15,120 bases of DNA from Candidatus Izemoplasma sp. (GCA_007116105.1 SKJA01000149.1:1-15120); one strand, 5' to 3'. Shown: positions 7,165 to 13,742, counted from the first letter of the stretch. The notes: generated by a model from the sequence alone, not told the origin. Numbers and translations are program-made.

Positions 7165-7197
7165 TCAAAAATAACGCAGCAATTAAGTTGCCACGCT

Positions 7198-7226
7198 ATT
7201 ATATGTTTTTTTTGATGTTGTGTCAA
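7198..7226 (-). promoter_or_regulatory. Perfect-consensus sigma-A promoter of rplKA
   Basis: The minus strand reads TTGACA (7221-7226), a 17-base spacer (7204-7220) containing eight consecutive A, then TATAAT (7198-7203): both boxes and the spacing match consensus exactly. The -35 box begins 10 bases after the nusG stop. Transcription should start near 7191, giving a leader of about 80 bases before rplK that contains the candidate L1 site. Confidence 0.92.
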
Positions 7227-7236
7227 GCAAGCTTCT

Positions 7237-7785
7237 TTAAACTCGCTCTATTTCGTCAAACGTATATTCTGCTGGGGTTTGACGTCCAAACATTTCAACC
7301 AAGACCGTCACTACCGCGCGCTCTTGATCAATTTCATCGACAATCCCAATTTGATTCATAAACGGGCCTGCGACCACACGAACCTTTTCACCCAAGTTCA
7401 CTTTGAGTTTAGGTACCGCAATCAGTCCTGCTTTTTTCAAGATCGGATTAATTTCATCGGCGTGTAAGGGGATTGGTTTGGTGCCCCCACCAGAACTTCC
7501 TAAAAAGCCCGTCACGCCAGGCGTGTTTCTTACCACAAACCATGAATCGTCGGTCACGATCATTTCGATGAAGACGTAGCCCGGGTAAATTTTCACGAGT
7601 TTCTCTTTGGTGGTACCATCGCTCTTTTTCTCAAAGGTGATTTCTTCAGGGATCACCACTTGGAAAATTTTGTCTTCCATTTGCATGGACTCAATCCGGC
7701 GATCTAAATTCATCTTAACGGAGTTTTCAAGACCGGAATACGTTTGAACGATGTACCAGCGTTTATCTTTATAAAAGTCTGCCAC
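7237..7785 (-). CDS. nusG: Transcription termination/antitermination factor NusG
   Basis: NusG (182 residues) binds the RNA polymerase clamp and links it to pausing, Rho or the ribosome. The NGN domain is shown by RWYIVQTYSGLEN at the N-terminus and by YPGYVFIEM and VRNTPGVTGFLG in the middle; the KOW domain follows as LGEKVRVVAGPFMNQIG and ends in a TPAEYTFDEIERV tail. The start is the GTG at 7783-7785, with TTGGAG 7 bases upstream. It lies 2 bases after the secE stop, so the two are translationally coupled. The length is close to that of the Bacillus protein, with no inserted domain. Confidence 0.98.
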   Translation of the reverse strand: MADFYKDKRWYIVQTYSGLENSVKMNLDRRIESMQMEDKIFQVVIPEEITFEKKSDGTTKEKLVKIYPGYVFIEMIVTDDSWFVVRNTPGVTGFLGSSGGGTKPIPLHADEINPILKKAGLIAVPKLKVNLGEKVRVVAGPFMNQIGIVDEIDQERAVVTVLVEMFGRQTPAEYTFDEIERV

Positions 7786-7787
7786 AA

Positions 7788-8222
7788 CTATACTCCAAGG
7801 TCATATAAAAACGCGAAGATGGGTTGGAAGACTAAATCGTATAAGATAAATGTGACCGCTAAGAAAATTAAGAATCCAAACACACGAGCTGTGTGATTGT
7901 ACATGGTTTCACGGTTTGGCCAAGACACTCGGTTCATCTCTTTGAAACTCGGGATGAAGAAAGGGGCTAACGCGTACAGTAAGGCTGTTAAACCAATCAG
8001 ACCTACAAGCACTGCAAAGATCGTAATTCTTAGAGGGGTCGCAAAGATCCACCAATCCGTCAAGCGAATTTGTAGCACTTGACCTTCAAAGATGTAAACC
8101 CCTAAGATGAGGACAATCGCACCTAATAGGGCGAGTAACATGCCTTCAAAAGGATATTCTTTACGTAAAATCTCCATGACTTTTGAGCCAGTGGTTTTCG
8201 GTTGTTCTTTCGGATTTGCCAT
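7788..8222 (-). CDS. secE: Preprotein translocase subunit SecE, long three-helix form
   Basis: SecE is the clamp-like subunit that stabilises SecY in the membrane translocon. This protein has 144 residues and three hydrophobic segments, about 27-47, 64-90 and 114-140. The conserved SecE signature lies between the second and third as FKEMNRVSWPNRETMY (about 93-108), the amphipathic surface helix before the essential last transmembrane helix. Typical Bacillus SecE has about 60 residues and one helix, while E. coli SecE has three, so the two extra helices are unusual for this gene neighbourhood. Its position between rpmG and nusG supports the call. GGAGAG precedes the ATG and includes bases of the rpmG stop. 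Confidence 0.93.
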   Translation of the reverse strand: MANPKEQPKTTGSKVMEILRKEYPFEGMLLALLGAIVLILGVYIFEGQVLQIRLTDWWIFATPLRITIFAVLVGLIGLTALLYALAPFFIPSFKEMNRVSWPNRETMYNHTARVFGFLIFLAVTFILYDLVFQPIFAFLYDLGV

Positions 8223-8232
8223 GATATCTCTC

Positions 8233-8379
8233 CTATTTACTCTCTTTGTGCAAAGTATGTTTTTTACAGCGTGAACAGAATTTGTTCATTTCAAGTCGTT
8301 GTGTGTCGCTGGTTTTCTTCATAATAACATAGTTACGTGATAAGCATATTTCACAGATTAAAATGCGTTTTTTTCGCAT
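8233..8379 (-). CDS. rpmG: 50S ribosomal protein L33, zinc-binding form
   Basis: A 48-residue protein, MRKKRILICEICLSRNYVIM and onward, matching L33 of the large subunit. Both cysteine pairs are present (Cys9-Glu-Ile-Cys12 and Cys35-Ser-Arg-Cys38), so this is the zinc-binding version. The ATG at 8377-8379 is preceded by AAGGA; an in-frame ATG three codons earlier overlaps that site and is less likely. The stop TAG merges with the GGAGAG of secE, 10 bases before secE. This order, sigma factor - rpmG - secE - nusG, is that of Bacillus. Confidence 0.95.
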   Translation of the reverse strand: MRKKRILICEICLSRNYVIMKKTSDTQRLEMNKFCSRCKKHTLHKESK

Positions 8380-8409
8380 GAGTACCATCCTTTGCACTTG
8401 CAAATAATA

Positions 8410-8438
8410 AATTTATCAAAAGATTGGCCTTTTGTCAA
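8410..8438 (-). promoter_or_regulatory. Sigma-A type promoter of rpmG-secE-nusG
   Basis: The minus strand reads TTGACA (8433-8438), a 17-base spacer, then TAAATT (8410-8415) preceded by TGA, making an extended -10. The -35 box begins 6 bases after the sigma factor's stop codon. It would start transcription near 8403 with a leader of about 25 bases. Confidence 0.8.
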
Positions 8439-8444
8439 GAAGTA

Positions 8445-8984
8445 TCAACCTTTATAAAATGTGCCAATCTTTCGTTTCGCTCGATCTATGGTGTTGTAAA
8501 TTTTCTTTTCGTTCGCACCCGTTGTTTCACAAATTAGGGCAATACTCGCATTGTTGATGACGCGCATACCGTAGACTTGAAACTCAAACTCCGTCAAAAC
8601 GTGTTGAATTTCATCGAGATGAAGCGCATAGTATGGACTGGTCATTTCTTGACAGTGTAGGCTTGATTGAATCAAGCGTTCGTGGTCATAATGTACCTGG
8701 GCTTTACGTTTAAAATTTCGAATGGTCGTCATCATATGTCGACTCACATTCAGTTCTAAAAATCGTGTAAACGTCTTATTAAACTTGGGATCAAAAATCC
8801 GAACCGACTCCACAAGAATCATCTTGCTCTCTTGCATCAAATCTTCAAAGTGATAGCTTAAGTTGTAATGGTGAATGATGCGTGCAAGAAGTTTTTCGTA
8901 CTTGTGAATCATCACTTCCATGCTGGCTTCACAGCCTGCTTGAATTTGGGAAATGATTTCATAATCGTTCAGCTTGTGACGCAT
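8445..8984 (-). CDS. Sigma-70 family factor, SigH-like
   Basis: A 179-residue sigma factor with regions 2 and 4 only. Region 2 runs over about residues 20-95: MIHKYEKLLARIIHHY, then FEDLMQESKMILVESVRIFDP and FLELNVSRHMMTTIRNFKRK, corresponding to the polymerase-binding and -10-reading segments of B. subtilis SigH. Region 4 is at about 124-172 with a helix-turn-helix around NASIALICETTGANEKKIYN. Its place between rlmB and rpmG is that of sigH in Bacillus, although the yacP/rae1 gene that normally lies between is missing. I start it at ATG 8982-8984, 7 bases after the rlmB stop, which gives a normal SigH N-terminus; there is only a weak ribosome binding site, so translation is probably coupled to rlmB. 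Similarity is moderate, so orthology to SigH is inferred mainly from synteny, and its regulon is unknown. It ends in UGA. Confidence 0.87.
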   Translation of the reverse strand: MRHKLNDYEIISQIQAGCEASMEVMIHKYEKLLARIIHHYNLSYHFEDLMQESKMILVESVRIFDPKFNKTFTRFLELNVSRHMMTTIRNFKRKAQVHYDHERLIQSSLHCQEMTSPYYALHLDEIQHVLTEFEFQVYGMRVINNASIALICETTGANEKKIYNTIDRAKRKIGTFYKG

Positions 8985-8991
8985 GAGGGTG

Positions 8992-9690
8992 TTATCTCGC
9001 TTTCGTAAGGTGATGCATGGCAACACCGGCTGCCACACTGACGTTGAGGCTGTTGGTTTGTCCAAACATAGGAATTTTAACCAACGCATCACATCGTTTT
9101 TTTACTAAACTAGATAGACCTGAACCCTCACTACCTAAGACCAAGCACACCGACACATCTTGAGCGATTGCCTCAAGTGTTTGGCTTGTCTCTAGGTCGA
9201 GTCCGTATACCCAAAACTGGTGTTCTTTTAACGCTTCAATGGTTTGCGCTAAGTTTGTCACTTGAATGATGGGTAGCGTTTCAATGGCACCGGTGGACAC
9301 TTTGACCACCGTAGAGGTAATCGGCGAGGTGCGATGTTTTCCAATAATCATCGCATCGAAGCCGAACGCTTCGGCTGTTCGAATGATGGCTCCGACATTA
9401 TGAGGGTCGGTGATTCCATCTAACATGACCAAGCGTTTCAACCCTGGCTTTTCAAGCACCGTCTTCAAGGGCGTAAAGCGATACGGTTCAACATACGCTG
9501 CAAAGCCTTGATGACCTGCGCCACAGAGTTGATCGAGCGCTTGACGACTCTTTTTAATCACTTGAATGCCGGCATCAAGCAGACGCTGGATGTCGGGATC
9601 TTTGAGTTCGCCACTCACGAGCACACGATCAATCTTCCGCCCTGTCTTCAGCGCTTCAAAGACTGGGTTTTTGCCATGAATTAATAACAT
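8992..9690 (-). CDS. rlmB: 23S rRNA 2'-O-methyltransferase RlmB (SpoU/TrmH family)
   Basis: A SPOUT-class enzyme expected to methylate the 2'-OH of a guanosine in the 23S rRNA P-loop region (G2251 in E. coli). The N-terminal substrate-binding part starts IHGKNPVFEALKTGRKIDRV. The knot domain shows motif 1 DGITDPHNVGAIIRTAEAFG, motif 2 LVLGSEGSGLS and motif 3 IPMFGQTNSLNVSVAAG, all with their key Asn, Glu and Ser residues. I chose ATG 9688-9690 (232 residues) because AGAGGAAG lies upstream and the family's homology begins here; an ATG seven codons earlier is the alternative. The gene belongs to the cysS-mrnC-rlmB operon known from Bacillus. The frame stays open upstream to the mrnC stop. Confidence 0.94.
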   Translation of the reverse strand: MLLIHGKNPVFEALKTGRKIDRVLVSGELKDPDIQRLLDAGIQVIKKSRQALDQLCGAGHQGFAAYVEPYRFTPLKTVLEKPGLKRLVMLDGITDPHNVGAIIRTAEAFGFDAMIIGKHRTSPITSTVVKVSTGAIETLPIIQVTNLAQTIEALKEHQFWVYGLDLETSQTLEAIAQDVSVCLVLGSEGSGLSSLVKKRCDALVKIPMFGQTNSLNVSVAAGVAMHHLTKAR

Positions 9691-9759
9691 AGGCTCTATC
9701 TTCCTCTCCATCCTAGCATTCTTACTTATCGCGACAACGTGTGAAAATTCCTGAAATTT

Positions 9760-10125
9760 TCAACCGAGCTGTGAAAAAATCATCGCGCAAAGCGCATCGA
9801 TGCGTGCGTCATTGCCTTGAAGTGCTAGTGCACCTAACAACGATTCAAAACCGCTAGCTAACAAATACCCTTGTAAGTCAATGTGTTTGGGTTTTTTGGA
9901 AATTTTGGCGTTGCGTCCTTTAAGGACAAACTGCCACTCTTCTTCAGTGAGATTTGGTTGAACAATTTTCAGTGCTTCGACTTGGGCCGAAGCCATGGTC
10001 AGCTGGGTGACCGCATTGTGGATTTTTTGCACGCTGTTATAGCCTAAATGGATGTAATGTTCACGCACTCTTTTTTCATACACCACATCGCCTAAATATG
10101 CAAGAACTTGACCGTTTGGCATCAT
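9760..10125 (-). CDS. mrnC: Mini-ribonuclease III (MrnC)
   Basis: A 121-residue protein consisting of an RNase III catalytic domain without a double-stranded RNA-binding domain, which in B. subtilis matures the 3' and 5' ends of 23S rRNA. The catalytic segments are visible as LAYLGDVVYEKRVREHY (residues 9-24, with the conserved Asp) and FESLLGALAL (about 93-102, with the conserved Glu). The start codon overlaps the cysS stop as ATGA, and a second ATG follows immediately, so translation is coupled to cysS. It ends in UGA, after which the same frame runs open into rlmB. Length and order are as in Bacillus. Confidence 0.94.
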   Translation of the reverse strand: MMPNGQVLAYLGDVVYEKRVREHYIHLGYNSVQKIHNAVTQLTMASAQVEALKIVQPNLTEEEWQFVLKGRNAKISKKPKHIDLQGYLLASGFESLLGALALQGNDARIDALCAMIFSQLG

Positions 10126-11459
10126 GCCAAAATGCCTCGTTCTGTGAGTGTTTCACGTAAACGATCGGCTTTGTCATAATCTTTGTTACGACGCGCATCG
10201 GTCCACTCTGAATAGATGTTGCGATCGGCTTTGTTTAAACGCGCTAAATCCAGTTTTAAGCCAAGAACATCAAAGAAGACATTCATCATTGACAAGGCGT
10301 TTAAGAGGGCGTTGGGATCGTCATCTTGACGCAAGCGTTGGTTTAAAAGTTTCGTAAGCTTCTGTAGTTGAGTGATCGCGTTCGGTGTATTAAAGTCATC
10401 TTTCATGGCTTTCATAAAGTCATTGTAGATTTCTTTTACCACCACATCTTCTGTGACCGGATTATCTAGCGATTCAATCAAATCCAAACGATAGAAGGCC
10501 TGCGCATACGCTCGCTTCACACGGTCCCACTCTTGAACATAGCTTTTTAACGCCTCATCGCTGTATTCTATCGGGGCACGATAATAGTTGCTTAACATAT
10601 ACAATCTAAATCCCATGTAATCGACATCCAGGTCTTTGACTAAAATAATCTTTCCTTCACTCTTGGACATCTTTTTATCGCCCACACGAAGATGCCCACT
10701 GTGCATCCATACACTGGCGATGGCGTGCTGATGGAGTGCTTTTGATTGCGCAATCTCATTTTCATGGTGGGGAAACATCAAGCCAGTTCCGCCGCCGTGA
10801 ATGTCGATGCGACCACCAAAAATGTCCTCAATCATCGCGACACATTCCGTGTGCCACCCTGGTCTACCCTCACCCCAAGGTGATGGAAAGGTGACACCCA
10901 TAGGTGTTTTTTTCCACAACGTGAAATCCAATGGGTTACGTTTTTTAGGATTAGCCTCGATCCGTGCACCCACTTCTTGATCTTCTACGTTTCGGTTTGA
11001 GAGAAGACCATAATCCGAGATGAACTTGACATCGAAGTAGACATCCCCATCCACTTCATACGCAGACCCTTGATCGATTAAGCGACCAATATAATGAACG
11101 ATGCTGTCCATGTATTTAGTGACGCGTGGGGCTAAATAGTCCTTGTGCGAGCCAACCCGTTCGACATCGTTCAAAAAGGCTTGAATAAACTTTTCCGCAA
11201 CGACAATCTCTGAGGTTTCATCTTCGATCGCTTTGGTGATGATTTTATCGTCGACATCGGTAAAGTTTGAAACAAAATGGACGGTGTATCCTAAATGTTC
11301 AAAGGTCCGGCGAACCACATCGAAGAAGATGACGGGTCGAGCGTTACCAATGTGAATATAGTTGTAGACTGTCGGTCCACAGACATAAAGACTCACCGTA
11401 TTTTCAACGAGTGGTTTGAAAGGTTCTATTTTGTCGGAGAGCGTGTTATAAATACGCAT
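10122..11459 (-). CDS. cysS: Cysteinyl-tRNA synthetase
   Basis: A class I aminoacyl-tRNA synthetase of 445 residues that charges tRNA-Cys. The HIGH motif is HIGN (36-39) after YVCGPTVYNY, and KMSKS is at 263-267. The zinc site that selects cysteine is intact: Cys27, Cys206 (WHTEC), His231 and Glu235 (FPHHENE). Two residues before Met-Phe-Pro-His-His, the Asp usual in the GG-x-DL motif (Asp229 in E. coli) is Gly226. ATG 11457-11459 is chosen because AAAGGA lies 10 bases upstream; an in-frame GTG three codons earlier is too close to it. It overlaps mrnC by 4 bases. Unlike in Bacillus, cysE does not precede it. The leader is only about 20 bases, too short for a T-box. Confidence 0.98.
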   Translation of the reverse strand: MRIYNTLSDKIEPFKPLVENTVSLYVCGPTVYNYIHIGNARPVIFFDVVRRTFEHLGYTVHFVSNFTDVDDKIITKAIEDETSEIVVAEKFIQAFLNDVERVGSHKDYLAPRVTKYMDSIVHYIGRLIDQGSAYEVDGDVYFDVKFISDYGLLSNRNVEDQEVGARIEANPKKRNPLDFTLWKKTPMGVTFPSPWGEGRPGWHTECVAMIEDIFGGRIDIHGGGTGLMFPHHENEIAQSKALHQHAIASVWMHSGHLRVGDKKMSKSEGKIILVKDLDVDYMGFRLYMLSNYYRAPIEYSDEALKSYVQEWDRVKRAYAQAFYRLDLIESLDNPVTEDVVVKEIYNDFMKAMKDDFNTPNAITQLQKLTKLLNQRLRQDDDPNALLNALSMMNVFFDVLGLKLDLARLNKADRNIYSEWTDARRNKDYDKADRLRETLTERGILA

Positions 11460-11488
11460 AATCTTCACATCCTTTTCATGTCAAACTT

Positions 11489-11517
11489 ATTGTATCACAA
11501 GCACTATACCGTGGAAA
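11489..11517 (-). promoter_or_regulatory. Promoter of the cysS-mrnC-rlmB-sigma operon
   Basis: The minus strand reads TTTCCA (11512-11517), a 17-base spacer, then TACAAT (11489-11494) preceded by TGA, an extended -10. The -35 box is weak (4 of 6 bases). It lies between the csp terminator and cysS, the only place such a promoter could be. The predicted leader is about 20 bases. Confidence 0.65.
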
Positions 11518-11527
11518 TAGAAGCAAT

Positions 11528-11552
11528 AAAAAACAGGAGCGAACTCCTGTTT
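11528..11552 (-). terminator. Intrinsic terminator of the cold-shock gene
   Basis: The minus strand forms a 9-base-pair stem AAACAGGAG with CTCCTGTTT (arms 11544-11552 and 11531-11539) closed by a stable UUCG tetraloop and followed by six T (11528-11533). It starts 10 bases after the csp stop codon and insulates csp from cysS. Confidence 0.92.
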
Positions 11553-11562
11553 CGTTAATCCA

Positions 11563-11760
11563 TTAAAGTGTTACTACGTTAACCGCTTGAGGACCGCGAT
11601 CGCCCTCAGTTACTTCAAATTCAACTTTGTCGCCTTCGTTCAGTGTTTTGAAACCTTCTGATTGAATAGCACTAAAATGAACGAAGATGTCTTTTCCTTC
11701 GTCGGTTGTGATGAAGCCGTAACCTTTTTCTGAATTAAACCATTTAACTGTTCCAGTCAT
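11563..11760 (-). CDS. Cold-shock domain protein (CspA family)
   Basis: A 65-residue single cold-shock domain that binds single-stranded RNA or DNA and probably acts as an RNA chaperone. It begins MTGTVKWFNSEKGYGFIT, with the RNP1 motif KGYGFIT at residues 12-18, and has RNP2 as DIFVHFSAI at 24-32; length and sequence are canonical. The ATG is preceded by AAAGGAG at 11 bases, a slightly long spacing. It is a single-gene unit with its own promoter and a UUCG-loop terminator. The leader is only about 28 bases, so it lacks the long structured leader of cold-induced E. coli cspA, and expression may be constitutive. Which paralogue (CspA, B, C or D) it matches cannot be told. Confidence 0.97.
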   Translation of the reverse strand: MTGTVKWFNSEKGYGFITTDEGKDIFVHFSAIQSEGFKTLNEGDKVEFEVTEGDRGPQAVNVVTL

Positions 11761-11795
11761 GCAAGAAAAATCTCCTTTAAAAATATGATAATCTT

Positions 11796-11824
11796 ATTAT
11801 AGTCAATTGTTTCGAAAAAAGCAA
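11796..11824 (-). promoter_or_regulatory. Promoter of the cold-shock gene
   Basis: The minus strand reads TTGCTT (11819-11824), a 17-base spacer, then a perfect TATAAT (11796-11801). The -35 box starts 3 bases after the gltX stop. The -10 is strong and the -35 only half matches, but the position directly before an isolated gene supports it. Confidence 0.7.
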
Positions 11825-11827
11825 ACA

Positions 11828-13243
11828 TCAGTTGAGAAGCTTCAATGTTTGTGCGAGACGCTCAAGCACAAGGGCTTGACCCATGAGGTGCATCATCTTC
11901 GGTAATTCCGGTCCGTGCATCGCGGCACTCACCGCAATTCGTAAAGGCATGAAAAGCTTCTTGCCTTTCACTTCAACCTCTTTACCACTGTCTGTGATGG
12001 CTTGTTTAAGGTGTTCTGGACTGAACGTTTCTAACGAAGCGACCGCTCTTTGAAACGCTTCAAGAACCGGTCTAACGTCTTCACTTTGCATGAACTCTAA
12101 CGCTTCACCTTCGATGACAAAGGGTTGGTCAAAAAAGTGATGATAATGCTCGACGATTTGTGAGCCAAACTCTAACCGTTCTTGAAACACCGCCAATAAA
12201 CTTTCAATCCACTCGCTCGATTCATGCGTGCCAATGTTGTGAGCTTTGAGGTGTGGCAAACACAAGGCCTTAAGGTCTTCGATGTTGAGTGTTTGAATGT
12301 AACGACGGTTGATGTAGGTCAGTTTTTGAGGATCGAAGGTCGCCGGTGAGGTGCTTAACCGCGTCGCATCAAAGGCTTCAATGAATGCTTCTTTTGAGAG
12401 AATTTCCTCTTCTCCCGCAGGGGAAAAACCGAGGAGACCAATGAAGTTAAAGAGCGCTTCAGGCAGGTACCCTAGCTCAGCGTATTGTTCAATAAACTGT
12501 AAAATAGATCCGTCGCGTTTGGAGAGCTTTTTGCCCTCACCATTGACGATTAGTGTCATGTGTGCGTAGGTGGGATACGGCCAACCAAAAGCGTCGTAGA
12601 CCATAAGTTGTTTGGGGGTATTGGTGATGTGGTCTTCCCCTCTTAAGACATGTGAGATCTGCATAAGGTAGTCGTCAATCGCACAGGCAAAATTATAGGT
12701 TGGAATGCCATTTTGTTTGATCGCAACCCAGTCTTCAACTTCATCAGAAGAGAACTGAATCGTCCCTTTGACCATGTCTTGAAAACGATACTCAACACCG
12801 TGTGGCACTTTAAAACGCAGAGCATAAGGGGCGTCTTCAGAGGGTGCTGTCTGACAGGCTTGGCGAATCGCTTCGCGTGAAGCGCCCTCAGCCTTTAACG
12901 TTTCAATGGTCTCTTTGGAACAATAGGCTTTATATAGCAACCCTTGTTTTTCAAGTTCACTGGCATAGTGTGCATAAATCTCTAAGCGTTCAATTTGTTG
13001 ATACGGTCCAAAGCCACCATCAATATCAATCGATTCATCCCAGTCAATGCCAAGCCACTTTAAGTATTTCAGCTGACTTTCAATGCCTTCTTCGACATTT
13101 CTAGCAAGATCGGTGTCTTCAATTCGAATGATGAATGTGCCGTCGTAACGTTTTGCGAAAAGATAATTAAATAAAGCCGTGCGGGCGTTGCCAATATGTA
13201 AAAAGCCTGTAGGACTTGGCGCGTAGCGTACACGTATGCTCAT
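11828..13243 (-). CDS. gltX: Glutamyl-tRNA synthetase
   Basis: A class I synthetase of 471 residues that charges tRNA-Glu; in organisms without GlnRS the same enzyme also charges tRNA-Gln for later amidation, which cannot be judged from this window. The start MSIRVRYAPSPTGFLHIGN (HIGH motif at 16-19) is preceded by AAAGGAGG at a proper distance, so the 11 extra in-frame codons upstream are excluded. The second signature KLSKR is at 239-243, with HVLRGEDHITNT before it. The C-terminal anticodon-binding domain ends VLERLAQTLKLL. The usual zinc region keeps one Cys (AYCS, about residue 108), common in Bacillota. The gene has its own promoter and a very short leader, leaving no room for a T-box. 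It ends in UGA. Confidence 0.98.
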   Translation of the reverse strand: MSIRVRYAPSPTGFLHIGNARTALFNYLFAKRYDGTFIIRIEDTDLARNVEEGIESQLKYLKWLGIDWDESIDIDGGFGPYQQIERLEIYAHYASELEKQGLLYKAYCSKETIETLKAEGASREAIRQACQTAPSEDAPYALRFKVPHGVEYRFQDMVKGTIQFSSDEVEDWVAIKQNGIPTYNFACAIDDYLMQISHVLRGEDHITNTPKQLMVYDAFGWPYPTYAHMTLIVNGEGKKLSKRDGSILQFIEQYAELGYLPEALFNFIGLLGFSPAGEEEILSKEAFIEAFDATRLSTSPATFDPQKLTYINRRYIQTLNIEDLKALCLPHLKAHNIGTHESSEWIESLLAVFQERLEFGSQIVEHYHHFFDQPFVIEGEALEFMQSEDVRPVLEAFQRAVASLETFSPEHLKQAITDSGKEVEVKGKKLFMPLRIAVSAAMHGPELPKMMHLMGQALVLERLAQTLKLLN

Positions 13244-13278
13244 ATCGTTGCCTCCTTTAAATCGTCGGTATCGCATTT

Positions 13279-13307
13279 ATTATATCGAGGGTTTGTTGTT
13301 TTTCCAA
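13279..13307 (-). promoter_or_regulatory. Promoter of gltX
   Basis: The minus strand reads TTGGAA (13302-13307), a 17-base spacer, then a perfect TATAAT (13279-13284). It is packed directly behind the T-run of the rpsI terminator. Transcription would start near 13272, giving a leader of about 28 bases. Confidence 0.82.
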
Positions 13308-13310
13308 GGG

Positions 13311-13343
13311 AAAAAATAAAAGCACACATTGTGTGCTTTTATT
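13311..13343 (-). terminator. Intrinsic terminator after rplM-rpsI
   Basis: A long hairpin centred on 13329: AATAAAAGCACA pairs with TGTGCTTTTATT (12 base pairs, 5-base loop), followed on the minus strand by a T-rich tail at 13311-13316. It begins 3 bases after the rpsI stop codon. The flanking A-rich side could also let it work in the opposite direction, but no plus-strand gene is present. Confidence 0.9.
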
Positions 13344-13346
13344 GTT

Positions 13347-13742
13347 TTAACGCTTACTAAATTGTGGGGCACGACGAGCGGCTTTAAGACCGTATTTTTT
13401 ACGTTCTTTAACGCGTGGGTCACGTGTGATGAGCCCTGCTGGTTTAAGAACTTTACGGTAATCTTCGTTTACCACGAGAAGCGCTCTGGTAATACCTAAG
13501 CGAATCGCGCCTGCTTGGCCGGTGATGCCACCGCCAAAGACGTTTACGGTAATGTCGAAGGTGCCTTCGTTGCTGGTCTTGGTGAGCGGTTGAGATACGT
13601 CAAGACGGGTTGCAGCAGAAGGAATGTACTCTTCAAATTTACGACCGTTGACGGTAAAGTGACCGCTACCTGGTGTAAGAATTACTCTCGCAACAGAACG
13701 TTTACGACGTCCTGTGCCGCGATAGATTACTTTTTCAGCCAT
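13347..13742 (-). CDS. rpsI: 30S ribosomal protein S9
   Basis: S9 (131 residues) is a small-subunit head protein whose C-terminal tail reaches the P-site tRNA. The start MAEKVIYRGTGRRKRSVARV, the central VFGGGITGQAGAIRLGITRAL and the invariant ending KAARRAPQFSKR, with its terminal Lys-Arg, are all present. TAAGGAGG precedes the ATG. It is 9 bases downstream of rplM, the widely conserved rplM-rpsI pair, and a strong terminator follows. Confidence 0.99.
   Translation of the reverse strand: MAEKVIYRGTGRRKRSVARVILTPGSGHFTVNGRKFEEYIPSAATRLDVSQPLTKTSNEGTFDITVNVFGGGITGQAGAIRLGITRALLVVNEDYRKVLKPAGLITRDPRVKERKKYGLKAARRAPQFSKR

Noticed and set aside
8380..8388. rpmG beginning three codons earlier (Met-Val-Leu-Met)
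   Set aside because: The earlier ATG overlaps the AAGGA ribosome binding site, and L33 proteins begin at MRKK.
8985..9092. Sigma factor extended 36 residues upstream
   Set aside because: The extension overlaps the coding 3' end of rlmB in another frame and reads like an antihomologous shadow; SigH-like sequence begins at the ATG at 8984.
9742..9762. A/T-rich near-palindrome at the mrnC stop, as a terminator
   Set aside because: The stem is 8 base pairs of almost only A-T, there is no T-run after it, and rlmB downstream has no promoter and needs the same transcript.
11460..11527. T-box riboswitch upstream of cysS (and likewise gltX at 13244-13278)
   Set aside because: The predicted leaders are 20-30 bases; no specifier stem, T-box sequence or terminator hairpin fits.
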